Shown: one piece after another, positions 1 to 5,914 of the stretch
Position numbering within the stretch: position 1 is the first letter of the stretch
How the letters are laid out: each line of letters opens with the position of its first letter
Origin: JAXHUA01 sp034189695
Lineage (GTDB): Bacteria; Chloroflexota; Dehalococcoidia; E44-bin15
Length of the DNA stretch: 16,346 nt
Direction of reading: 5' to 3'
Assembly: GCA_034189695.1 (NCBI GenBank)
Contig: JAXHUA010000054.1
Span: forward strand, 1-16,346
The notes under the pieces: generated by a model
Database searches by the model: none
What the model saw: the letters and a program-made list of their open reading frames with translations, nothing else
Told to the model about the DNA's origin: nothing
Translations under genes and position numbers: made by a program

Positions 1-1
1 G

Positions 2-217
2 AAGCAACTGCAGGCTGAGCTCCAGGAGCTCGCCGGCACCGTGCAGGTGAGGGTACACGTACACCATCGACGCAACGGGATGTGTGCCGTTGGGGTGAGA
101 GAAACCGATATGAGAGTCGATGTCTTTCTCGATCCCCGCCGCATCAAGAATCATGAGGCCCTGGAGAGACACCTTGCGTGGCTGCGAGGGTGGTTCTCAT
201 TAGCACTACATACATAA
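2..217 (+). CDS. C-terminal part of an unrecognised protein (5' end outside the window)
   Basis: An open frame enters from the left edge and runs 71 codons to TAA at 215-217, just before the ribosome binding site of the next gene. The start lies outside the window. The visible part begins with a Gln/Glu-rich helical stretch, continues with alternating charged and hydrophobic residues that look like beta strands (motif RVDVFLDP near residue 40), and ends with an amphipathic helix containing LRGWF. I do not recognise the family. Same strand and tight spacing suggest one operon with the downstream replication initiator. It could be an early gene of the element. Confidence 0.55.
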   Translation, partial: KQLQAELQELAGTVQVRVHVHHRRNGMCAVGVRETDMRVDVFLDPRRIKNHEALERHLAWLRGWFSLALHT

Positions 218-225
218 GGGGCGCC

Positions 226-1104
226 ATGGGAAGAAACATCCGTTCTGTAGAGAGCATCAACTACAGCTTCGTGCCCAACCACCGCGAGACCATGGAGGCC
301 CTTTGCCAGTCTGCGCTCAGTGGGTCCGAGTTCAGGGCAGTGATACTGATCCTGAACCAGACCAACGGCTATCTGCGAGAGGAAGACAATATCAGGCCAC
401 AGTTCTTCGAGGAGAGGGCCTGCCTCGATCAGGACAACCTGCGCCGCACCCTGGGGCGGTTGCGCGAGCGGAACATCATCTCCAAGCAAGGCGAGACCTA
501 CAGGGTGCTGCCGCCGAGCGAGTGGTCCAGGAGTGCCTTCCTGAGTAAGAGTAACAGGCGTGTCAAAAATGACACGCCCTCAAAGCCAAAGCGGCCCCGT
601 ACCGCGGCGCACCAGCTTGACAACCGTGTCAAAAATGACACGCCTGCAGAACAGCCCCATGCCCCCGAAGCCCGTGTCAAAAATGACACGCCCACCGTGT
701 CAAAAATGACACGCCGCCGTGTCAAAAATGACACGGTTTTAGCTTGCTCTAAAGAAAACTATACTAAAGAAAACTCTAAAGAAAACCACCCGGAGAGGGC
801 GTGGGATCTACAAGATGAGCCTGGTGCTCCAGGTGGGAAGCCCCCACCCTCGCCAGGTGGCTCTTCAGAGATACAAGACGAGATCATGCGCGCCTATCGG
901 CAAGGGTGGGGGCTGAACCCTTCTGCGAGGGACCTGGCCCAGATAAGAGATTTTTCCCGCGAGTTGGCCGGCAAGGGGTGCCCGGCGCCATACGTTTGGG
1001 AGGCATTCAAAGAGGCTGCGGGCCAAAACAAATACAGCCTCAGCTATGTCAGGGCAATACTGCTTGACTGGCTAGGAGTTGAGAGGGTAAGAGGCCCAAC
1101 GTAA
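226..1104 (+). CDS. Phage replication initiator, lambda O-like N-terminus with DnaD-like C-terminus
   Basis: 292 aa. Start ATG 226 is chosen because AAGGGG at 216-221 precedes it directly after the upstream stop; a GTG at 178 would overlap the previous gene. Residues about 12-100 read as a winged helix like the N-terminal DNA-binding domain of phage O proteins (NGYLREEDNI, then a recognition-like helix DQDNLRRTLGRLRERNII and a wing). Residues about 110-190 are a basic low-complexity linker with five RVKNDT peptides. These are a by-product of five DNA iterons inside the gene. The last 80 residues are helical and contain YVRAILLDW, which fits the YxxxIxxxW signature of DnaD/DnaB_2 domains that recruit the replicative helicase. 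Expected role: bind the internal origin, open the adjacent AT-rich DNA and load the host helicase. No helicase gene is visible. The domain order is inferred by eye; the initiator call is fairly secure. Confidence 0.8.
   Translation: MGRNIRSVESINYSFVPNHRETMEALCQSALSGSEFRAVILILNQTNGYLREEDNIRPQFFEERACLDQDNLRRTLGRLRERNIISKQGETYRVLPPSEWSRSAFLSKSNRRVKNDTPSKPKRPRTAAHQLDNRVKNDTPAEQPHAPEARVKNDTPTVSKMTRRRVKNDTVLACSKENYTKENSKENHPERAWDLQDEPGAPGGKPPPSPGGSSEIQDEIMRAYRQGWGLNPSARDLAQIRDFSRELAGKGCPAPYVWEAFKEAAGQNKYSLSYVRAILLDWLGVERVRGPT
559..735. repeat. Five 18-bp palindromic iterons forming a replication origin inside the initiator gene
   Basis: Five exact copies of CGTGTCAAAAATGACACG lie at 559-576, 625-642, 673-690, 696-713 and 718-735. 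Each is an inverted repeat with arms TGTCA around AAAA; in copy 1 the symmetry extends to 9-bp arms (557-578). Start-to-start spacing shrinks from 66 to 48, 23 and 22 bp toward the AT-rich side. This copies the layout of phage lambda, whose origin iterons lie in the middle of gene O. The initiator's own winged helix is the expected ligand. An additional autoregulatory role is possible. Confidence 0.9.
736..790. other. AT-rich unwinding element with three CTAAAGAAAAC direct repeats
   Basis: Directly after the last iteron the sequence becomes A-rich on the plus strand, against a GC-rich surround. It holds three exact CTAAAGAAAAC repeats at 749-759, 764-774 and 776-786 (offsets 15 and 12). Position and repeat type match DNA-unwinding elements next to iterons (lambda ori AT-rich region, oriC 13-mers). 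It is translated as a Lys/Glu/Asn-rich linker, so the coding constraint seems weak. Melting function is inferred. Confidence 0.75.
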
Positions 1105-1203
1105 TAACGGGGAGCCAAAGTCCGGAATGGCGACAGGGACGAGGCAGGGACCTGCATGAAATGTGGACACGAGACGCCAGCGCGCTAGACCGGGAGGTGG
1201 TGT

Positions 1204-1716
1204 ATGCCGAAGCTAGAGGAAGCGATCCGAGTGTACCGGGAGCTCGAGGCGGAGCTCGCGCCGGTCTGTGAGCGTATAGCCGTGGCCGGCAGCGTGCGAC
1301 GTCGGCGCCCCGAGGTCAAAGACGTCGAAATACTCGTCATCCCTAAAGACAGTCCGATCGACCTATTCACAGCCAAGCTGTATGCCCTGGTCGCCGCGGG
1401 GGTGCTGGACTTTCGACTCAACAAGCGGGGGCACCGATTATTTGGGCCCCAGAACAAGCTCATGGTGCATGTAGGCAGTGGAATCGGGGTGGATATCTTC
1501 TCCACTACGGAGGACTGCTGGGCCGTGACCATGGTAGTGAGGACCGGCAGCAAGGAGACGAACATTAGTATCGCCCGCGCCGCGAAGGCGAGGGGGATGC
1601 GGTTTCTGGCCTACGGCGACGGTTTCGACACCCCTACAGGCCATATCACGTGTTTCACCGAGGAACAGGTGTTTAGGGCCGTAGGGCTGCCCCACCTCCA
1701 GCCGTGGGAGCGATAG
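1204..1716 (+). CDS. PolX-type (DNA polymerase beta-like) nucleotidyltransferase
   Basis: 170 aa, ATG after GGGAGGTGG. Visible are the nucleotidyltransferase signature GSVRR (29-33), the metal-binding pair D40-x-E42 in KDVEIL, and a third acidic residue D97 in GVDIFS. These are followed by the thumb-like block with GSKETNISIARAAKARGM and the C-terminal TEEQVFRAVGLPHLQPWER, typical of the end of PolX catalytic cores. The N-terminal helix-hairpin-helix 8-kDa domain and the PHP domain of cellular PolX are absent, so this is a stand-alone palm/thumb unit like those found in phages. The second metal ligand is Glu instead of the usual Asp, which occurs in this subfamily. It probably acts in gap filling or end processing during replication or integration. 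It sits one base before the next gene, in the replication module. Confidence 0.85.
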   Translation: MPKLEEAIRVYRELEAELAPVCERIAVAGSVRRRRPEVKDVEILVIPKDSPIDLFTAKLYALVAAGVLDFRLNKRGHRLFGPQNKLMVHVGSGIGVDIFSTTEDCWAVTMVVRTGSKETNISIARAAKARGMRFLAYGDGFDTPTGHITCFTEEQVFRAVGLPHLQPWER

Positions 1717-1717
1717 C

Positions 1718-2056
1718 ATGAGCGAAGATGACGACGGCGTGCTGATTGTATGCAGCCGATGGGACGCTGCGGGGGTGCGTATACCAGGCACCACACGGGG
1801 CACCTGCGAGCGGTGTGGGGCCGATATCAAGATAGCGCCATCATCGGCCAGGCTCAAGTACGAGAATGCATCCTCGTGCTTGATATGCGAACAGTGCGCA
1901 TATCCGCTCGATGCCTTTTATCCTGTTATGCCGATCGACGACAGTCAGTTTGAGGAGATAGCGTCTGTTCTAGGCCAGGACGAAGCCGAGAGGGTTCGGG
2001 CCTCTGTAAACTCGAGGATAGCTCTGTGGAACAGGAATCGGGTGGCGGGTGGGTAA
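1718..2056 (+). CDS. Small zinc-ribbon protein, function unknown
   Basis: 112 aa, starting one base after the stop of the nucleotidyltransferase gene, so translation is probably coupled. Cysteine pairs C30-x2-C33 and C57-x2-C60 (with extra C54) are about 24 residues apart, the geometry of a four-cysteine zinc ribbon. The N-terminus is acidic and the C-terminal 45 residues look helical with acidic and basic faces. Such ribbons in phage replication modules usually bind nucleic acid or act as small regulators. I do not recognise the specific family. No membrane segment or signal peptide is seen. Confidence 0.7.
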   Translation: MSEDDDGVLIVCSRWDAAGVRIPGTTRGTCERCGADIKIAPSSARLKYENASSCLICEQCAYPLDAFYPVMPIDDSQFEEIASVLGQDEAERVRASVNSRIALWNRNRVAGG

Positions 2057-2062
2057 ACTCCA

Positions 2063-2148
2063 GCCGGGGTGGAGCCAAGTGTATATGTTTGTGGAACTTC
2101 AGAACATGCGCCCCTGCCATCACCACGACGAACAGGCTCTACCCCGGC
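2063..2148 (+). other. 14-bp stem-loop in the intergenic gap; candidate structured RNA or leader
   Basis: Left arm GCCGGGGTGGAGCC (2063-2076) pairs over all 14 positions with GGCTCTACCCCGGC (2135-2148), the only non-Watson-Crick pair being one G.U. It encloses a 58-nt loop with a weaker ATGTT/AACAT inner stem. The structure fills the gap between the zinc-ribbon gene and the J-domain gene and ends just before the latter's GGGAGGTGAT ribosome binding site. The 7-bp outer stem resembles a tRNA acceptor, but the D and T arms are missing. It may be a translational control element or a processed small RNA. Confidence 0.45.
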
Positions 2149-2160
2149 CAGGGAGGTGAT

Positions 2161-2535
2161 ATGCTCGAAAACGAAAGCCTGTTGCTAAGGATACTCCAGC
2201 GCTGGCGGGAGGTAGCCCAGGAAGAGGCCAACCAAGAGGTGGAAGCCCTCCAGCATCTGCTGATGACCACAGCCGATCCGGCCAAGCTGCTAGCGATGAT
2301 GGGACAACGTGTGGCATCAGCAGCCCAGTCGTCCGGCGCGGCCGGGCAGTCCGGGGTCGACCCGTATCGGATCCTGGGCCTGGACAGGTCAGCCTCCGAT
2401 GACGAGGTCAAACACCGTTACCGGGAGCTCCTGCACAAGCTTCATCCCGACACAGCAGGGGTAGAGGGGACAGAGACCCTGCTGCAGATGGTGATGGCAG
2501 CATATGAGGTGATAAAGAGAGAAAGGGGCTGGTAG
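2161..2535 (+). CDS. J-domain (DnaJ-like) co-chaperone, phage-encoded
   Basis: 124 aa. ATG 2161 is preceded by GGGAGGTGAT; an in-frame upstream start at 2026 would cross the previous gene and the hairpin. Residues 1-55 form helices rich in Glu and Leu. Residues about 68-124 are a J-domain: DPYRILGLDRSASDDEVKHR, then the invariant HPD at 95-97, and a final helix AAYEVIKRERGW. The domain should stimulate host DnaK. In lambda, DnaK/DnaJ remodel the initiator-helicase complex at the origin, so a private J-protein in this module may recruit host DnaK to the same task. That role is inferred. The Gly-rich and zinc domains of full DnaJ are absent. Confidence 0.85.
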   Translation: MLENESLLLRILQRWREVAQEEANQEVEALQHLLMTTADPAKLLAMMGQRVASAAQSSGAAGQSGVDPYRILGLDRSASDDEVKHRYRELLHKLHPDTAGVEGTETLLQMVMAAYEVIKRERGW

Positions 2536-2563
2536 TGGCCATGCAGGAAAGGAGGGATTGACA

Positions 2564-3280
2564 ATGGCAAGAAAGGAGAGAGAGATAGGTGAGCTTTTCT
2601 TCTACAAGGTGCCGATTACCATCTCGGTGATCGGTCCACTCTATGCCTCCTCCCCTACCACCGCCGGGGGGATAGAGGCAGCCTTGAAGAGGAACATGCC
2701 GACCGAGGCGCAGGTCGTATATCGCGAGTGCCTCGGAGAGGAGATCAAACCTCTCGATGAGCTCAGGGAGGAGATCGTTGCCGCTATACCGTCAGGGCGG
2801 GTACCGTCGACGGTGTTCCGGCGGGATGACGAAGGGAGGTCATATCTCCACGCCAACTACCTGAAAGGGCATCTCAGAGAATGTGGGGAGGCACTTTCCA
2901 GGGCGCTGAATTTCTGGGCGCTCAAGGACTTTATCACCCGGACGGTGTTCGTTACCCCCCAGCGGCTCTACCTGGACGAGGGGCAAGAGGTGAGGTCGTT
3001 CACCACGTACTTTGCCCCCGATGTGAGGCTGTCCACCGGCGTGACGGTGCGGCAGGCCACAGAGAAGACCGAGGAGTTCATAGAGGCTCCACTGCTTATG
3101 TGGGAGCTCTACCTGGTGGGCGATCCCCGGTGGAACCGCGCACTTTTGGAGCAGCTGCTCATATATGGCAGCATGCGTGGGCTCGGTCCTGGCCGGGGCA
3201 GGTGCGAGTCGCAGTACACCTTTGCATTGGGACAGTTTGAGAAGGTATCGCGGCCGCCGGCAGTGCTGGCGTCAGGTTAG
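2564..3280 (+). CDS. Unrecognised replication-module protein with RAMP/Cas7-like features
   Basis: 238 aa; ATG 2564 sits 7 bases after GGAGGG (2551-2556), and TTG 2558 is a weaker alternative. The N-terminus has a hydrophobic strand ITISVIGPLYAS. Mid-protein there is LHANYLKGHLRECGEAL, recalling the (S/N)xxKGxLR block of RAMP/Cas7-fold proteins. Near the C-terminus, RGLGPGRGRCESQYTF looks like the glycine-rich loop of the same fold. If so, it would bind single-stranded DNA or RNA. No other cas genes or CRISPR repeats are present, so a phage nucleic-acid-binding protein is likelier than CRISPR immunity. The last 18 bases of the gene already follow the pattern of the pentamer array that begins here. 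Fold assignment is by eye and tentative. Confidence 0.5.
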   Translation: MARKEREIGELFFYKVPITISVIGPLYASSPTTAGGIEAALKRNMPTEAQVVYRECLGEEIKPLDELREEIVAAIPSGRVPSTVFRRDDEGRSYLHANYLKGHLRECGEALSRALNFWALKDFITRTVFVTPQRLYLDEGQEVRSFTTYFAPDVRLSTGVTVRQATEKTEEFIEAPLLMWELYLVGDPRWNRALLEQLLIYGSMRGLGPGRGRCESQYTFALGQFEKVSRPPAVLASG

Positions 3281-3770
3281 GCAAGGGAAGGCTGGCGGAA
3301 GGCTGGGGCAGGGGAGGGTAGGATAGGACAGGCTGGCGATCGGAAAGGTAATGGAAGGGAAGGGCAGGCTGGCGTGAGGACAGGAAAGGATGGGCTGGCG
3401 GATGGGGAGGTGAGGATAGGCTGACGAATTGATGGGCCAGGACAGGCTGGCGTGAGGAATGGAGTGGTAAGGGCAGGCTGGCGAATGGAAAGGGCAGAAT
3501 AGGCTGGCGAATTGGAGGGGCAAGAGCGGCTAGGCTGGCGGAAGGCTATGGGAGGGGAGGCTGGCGTCAGGAAAGGAAAGGATGGGCTGACGGATGGATA
3601 GGTTATGATAGGATAGGCTGGCGCGAGGAAAGTAGGGGCAAGGACAGGCTGGCGAAAGGTTAGGGCAAGAGCGGCTAGGCTGGCGGAAGGATAGGGCAGG
3701 ACGGGCCAGGACAGGCTGGCGATGTGATAGGCCAGGATGGGCTGGCGAAAGGAGCGGGAGGGACAGGCTA
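3263..3770 (+). repeat. Pentamer-quantised repeat array (17 units, anchor AGGCTG)
   Basis: Units start with a hexamer AGGCTG (variants GGGCTG, GTGCTG) followed by GCGNN or ACGNN and then purine-rich pentamers, mostly NGGNN. Unit starts are 3263, 3289, 3330, 3366, 3392, 3418, 3444, 3475, 3501, 3532, 3558, 3584, 3615, 3646, 3677, 3713 and 3739, with a degenerate AGGCTA at 3765. Lengths are 26 (nine times), 31 (five), 36 (two) and 41 (one), so every unit is exactly 6+5n bases. The first unit overlaps the 3' end of the preceding gene. The array fills the gap of 533 bases between that gene and the ATPase gene, and no protein is supported in it. Function is unknown: protein-binding array, partition or packaging site, G-rich RNA and G-quadruplex former are options. 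Confidence 0.9.
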
Positions 3771-3813
3771 GTAACGGAAAGGATAGCGAGAGAGAAAGGT
3801 GGTGGAGGTAGAA

Positions 3814-4731
3814 ATGGAGTTGACTGACAAGGACATAGTTGCGTTGAGGAGCATCCTGGAATTCGAGGACTCCACCGACCAGGAGCAGGAGTGGAGGCTC
3901 GGGTGGACGTGGTCGCAGGTCAGGGTGTGGCCGCCGACGCTGAACCGCCTTGTCACGATGGGCTTGCTGGAGATCCTCTTTCAATCGAACAGCTACCGGG
4001 GGCTGAAGCTCACTGATAAGGGGCGCGCGATGGCTGAGAGCCTGGTTGGCGATGAGGAGTCGCAGGTACTTGACCTGAAGTCCGGCCCACTGGAGCTCCC
4101 CGACGACCTTTTCGACGACATCATCGGCCACGACGACGTGAAGGACCTGCTGGTGGCGGCCCTCTCTGCAGAGAGGCCGGTGCACGTCCTTCTTGCCGGG
4201 CCGCCGGCCATGGCGAAGAGCCTGTTCCTGTGGGACATCGAGCGGGCAGGTGGTGAGAGGGTCATCTGGCTGGTGGGGTCAGCCACCTCCAAGGCCGGGC
4301 TCTGGGACCTGGTAGCAGAACGGCAGCCTCAGGTCATCCTCATCGATGAGCTGGACAAGATGAACGCCGCCGATACCGCCGCTCTCTTGAGTATGATGGA
4401 AGGCGGTCGCCTGGTGAGGGCCAAGAAAGGGAGATCCCTGGATATCTCCATCCCGCTGCGAGTGGTGGCGGCCACCAACCGGCTGCATGGTCTCTCCCCG
4501 GAGCTCCTGTCGCGCTTTGCGGTGCGCAAGATAGAGGCCTACGGCCGCTGGGACTACCTTGCCGTGGTCAAGGGGGTGCTGGTTCGCCGTGAGGGTATCC
4601 CTGGTGAGATAGCCGAGGAGATAGCCAGAAGGCTCGACGGCAGGTCCCAGGACGTGCGCGACGCGGTGAGGGTGGCCCGCCTGGGGCCTCAGCTCGGCGT
4701 GGAGAGGGCGATAGCGCTGCTGCTGGGGTGA
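3814..4731 (+). CDS. AAA+ ATPase with N-terminal winged-helix domain (RuvB/MoxR-like)
   Basis: 305 aa. ATG 3814 follows GGAGG at 3804-3808; GTG 3799 is an alternative lacking a good site. Residues about 1-75 look like a winged-helix DNA-binding domain (TLNRLVTMGLLEI, then a wing ending in GLKLTDKGRAM). The AAA+ core shows Walker A GPPAMAKS (about 129-136), Walker B ILIDEL (about 174-179), sensor 1 AATNR (about 219-223) and an arginine-finger-like LLSRF. The C-terminal helical lid is short. Such wHTH-AAA+ proteins act as DNA motors or helicase loaders. Here it could load the host helicase or remodel the origin complex. It lies directly downstream of the pentamer array and last in the replication module. 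A packaging role cannot be excluded, although FtsK/HerA-type packaging motifs are absent. Confidence 0.8.
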   Translation: MELTDKDIVALRSILEFEDSTDQEQEWRLGWTWSQVRVWPPTLNRLVTMGLLEILFQSNSYRGLKLTDKGRAMAESLVGDEESQVLDLKSGPLELPDDLFDDIIGHDDVKDLLVAALSAERPVHVLLAGPPAMAKSLFLWDIERAGGERVIWLVGSATSKAGLWDLVAERQPQVILIDELDKMNAADTAALLSMMEGGRLVRAKKGRSLDISIPLRVVAATNRLHGLSPELLSRFAVRKIEAYGRWDYLAVVKGVLVRREGIPGEIAEEIARRLDGRSQDVRDAVRVARLGPQLGVERAIALLLG

Positions 4732-4759
4732 ATGGAGAATAAGGGAGGGGGTTACCCCC

Positions 4760-4782
4760 CCCCCGGATACTGTATCCGGGGG
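4760..4782. other. 10-bp inverted repeat after the ATPase gene
   Basis: CCCCCGGATA (4760-4769), loop CTG, TATCCGGGGG (4773-4782) is a perfect hairpin 28 bases after the ATPase stop codon. No T-tract follows on the plus strand, so it is a poor intrinsic terminator. It may mark the end of the replication operon in another way, or serve as an operator (core GGATACTGTATCC). Confidence 0.45.
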
Positions 4783-4795
4783 TTGAAAAATATTC

Positions 4796-4921
4796 TTCTC
4801 TATCTGCGGGTGGAGAATTTTCTCAATATTTTCTCTATGTGGGCATGAGAAATTCTCCAGTTTTCTCCGAGAATTCTCCAATTTTTCTCCGCAAATTCTC
4901 CAATTTTCTCAATAATTCTCC
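4796..4921. repeat. Helically phased TTCTC array upstream of the promoter at 4930
   Basis: TTCTC starts at 4796, 4820, 4831, 4853, 4863, 4874, 4885, 4896, 4906 and 4916; the last seven are 10 or 11 bp apart. They form about 21-bp composite units, AATTCTCC followed by TTTTCTCC, and the array stops nine bases before the -35 hexamer. AATT and TTTT tracts recurring once per helical turn should bend DNA strongly. The identical CTC(C) after each tract also fits a cooperatively binding protein. The region of 301 bases between 4732 and 5032 contains this array, the preceding hairpin, the promoter and the leader, and no gene. Confidence 0.8.
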
Positions 4922-4929
4922 AGGGCAGT

Positions 4930-4958
4930 TTGACAAAGGGCCGGCCGGGCGCTATGAT
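4930..4958 (+). promoter_or_regulatory. Sigma-70 promoter for the 5033 gene cluster
   Basis: A perfect -35 TTGACA (4930-4935), 17-bp spacer and -10 TATGAT (4953-4958) predict a start near 4965. The spacer contains the 8-bp palindrome GGCCGGCC. The phased TTCTC array lies immediately upstream, as an activator or bend site would. Confidence 0.85.
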
Positions 4959-4964
4959 GTCACC

Positions 4965-5020
4965 AAAGGGGCGTTGCAACTCTCGAGGAGCGACTCGGGA
5001 GTGGAGCGCCCTTTTTCTTT
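4965..5020 (+). terminator. 5'-terminal hairpin of the leader RNA; probable attenuator
   Basis: The predicted transcript starts with AAAGGGGCGTTGCAAC. AAAGGG and CG pair with CG and CCCTTT at 5007-5014 (one bulged G), and inner ACTC/GAGT pairing is possible. The stem is followed by a T-rich run (5012-5020) and then directly by the GGAGGTGG ribosome binding site of the next gene. An intrinsic terminator between a strong promoter and its first gene implies regulated read-through. The first 13 bases recur at 6695-6707. Confidence 0.65.
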
Positions 5021-5032
5021 TGGAGGTGGTTC

Positions 5033-5914
5033 ATGGAAGAGGTACAGGCCGATAGCGAGGTGGTGGCGATACTGGAGGACTCTACGCTGAAGCCCAGACA
5101 GAAGATACAGCGGCTCAACGCGCTCGGATACAGCCACCAGGAGATCCACGAGATAGGCTTTAGCCTGTCCGAGGTATACAAGGCCTGCCCTGTCAGCAGG
5201 CGGAAGAATCAGCTGAACGGCGACCTCCCGGTGGTGCTGAAGGCCGGCGGGGGCCAGGAGGTAATATCGCCTGAGGCGATAATGCGCACCTACCTCGCGA
5301 GCGATGGCGAGGTAGGGGAGTGGATGCTCAGGGGCATGATGCTCATGCGGGCGGCGCAGATGATGGTGCTGACCGACGTCGAGATCATGAAAGGGCAGGC
5401 AGATGCCCAGGCCAAGATGCTGAAGCCGATCATGGACATGATGGTGGAGACCAGGAAGGAGCAGGACGCGGCCGCCGAGAGGGCCAGGGCGTCGAGCATG
5501 GATATCGCCTACACTGCCGCACAGGACACCGCCGGCGCCATACTGGGCCGACTTGAGCAGATGGCGCCCAAGGCCCCACCGCCGAAGGATACCAACGAGA
5601 TGCTCACCAAGCGTATCGACAAGATGTGGGACATGATGGACCACATGATGACCCAGAAGATGATGCCCGGCTTCCAGGAAGGCCGGCCGCCCGAGGGATG
5701 GGAGCAGGAAGTCCGCACCTACGAGGCGGCGCAGGCACCCATGCAGGCCCCTGGTCAGAGCACCCCCCAAGGGTGGGAGACAGAAAACAGAGCACAGGAG
5801 GAGAGCCATGGTGAACCCGGCGATGTTCGGAGTGAGCCCTCAGCAGATGGAGGCGGCGAAGGAGGTCGGCCAGCACCTGAGGATGGAGATCACGAAGTAC
5901 CCCAGGGAGGGTAA
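5033..5914 (+). CDS. Met-rich helical protein with N-terminal HTH-like segment, unknown function
   Basis: 293 aa, ATG after GGAGGTGG. Residues about 19-50 (LKPRQKIQRLNALGYSHQEI and on) resemble a helix-turn-helix of the kind that recognises stepped binding sites. Residues about 80-215 are long helices that probably form coiled coils, with many methionines (GEWMLRGMMLMRAAQMMVL; later KMWDMMDHMM). The last 60 residues are Gly/Pro/Glu-rich and disordered. The final 107 bases overlap the next gene in another frame, and the low-complexity tail may simply reflect that. First gene of the operon from the 4930 promoter. It could be a scaffold, a DNA-binding virion protein or a regulator. I do not recognise the family. 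Confidence 0.75.
   Translation: MEEVQADSEVVAILEDSTLKPRQKIQRLNALGYSHQEIHEIGFSLSEVYKACPVSRRKNQLNGDLPVVLKAGGGQEVISPEAIMRTYLASDGEVGEWMLRGMMLMRAAQMMVLTDVEIMKGQADAQAKMLKPIMDMMVETRKEQDAAAERARASSMDIAYTAAQDTAGAILGRLEQMAPKAPPPKDTNEMLTKRIDKMWDMMDHMMTQKMMPGFQEGRPPEGWEQEVRTYEAAQAPMQAPGQSTPQGWETENRAQEESHGEPGDVRSEPSADGGGEGGRPAPEDGDHEVPQGG

Noticed and set aside
559..735. CRISPR-like array
   Set aside because: The repeats are short palindromes with spacers of 4 to 48 bases inside an initiator gene, and no cas genes are near. An iteron origin explains them better.
1105..1203. Tiny frames in the gap before the nucleotidyltransferase gene (10 codons each)
   Set aside because: They are too short, without ribosome binding sites or any recognisable pattern.
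2063..2148. tRNA gene
   Set aside because: The 7-bp acceptor-like stem is present, but there are no D, anticodon or T arms and no CCA end; the pairing continues as one 14-bp stem.
2026..2160. Upstream start for the J-domain protein
   Set aside because: It overlaps the zinc-ribbon gene and the 14-bp hairpin and lacks a ribosome binding site, while ATG 2161 has an excellent one.
3263..3770. CsrB-like sponge RNA for CsrA as a firm call
   Set aside because: GGA motifs are frequent, but no series of hairpins presents them in loops and no promoter or terminator frames the array; kept only as one hypothesis.
3277..4185. Long minus-strand open frame rich in RQP, SASL and TPACP peptides
   Set aside because: It arises because the purine-rich pentamer array lacks TTA, CTA and TCA. 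Unit lengths are not multiples of 3, so the peptide frame rotates, and the rest is antisense to the ATPase gene.
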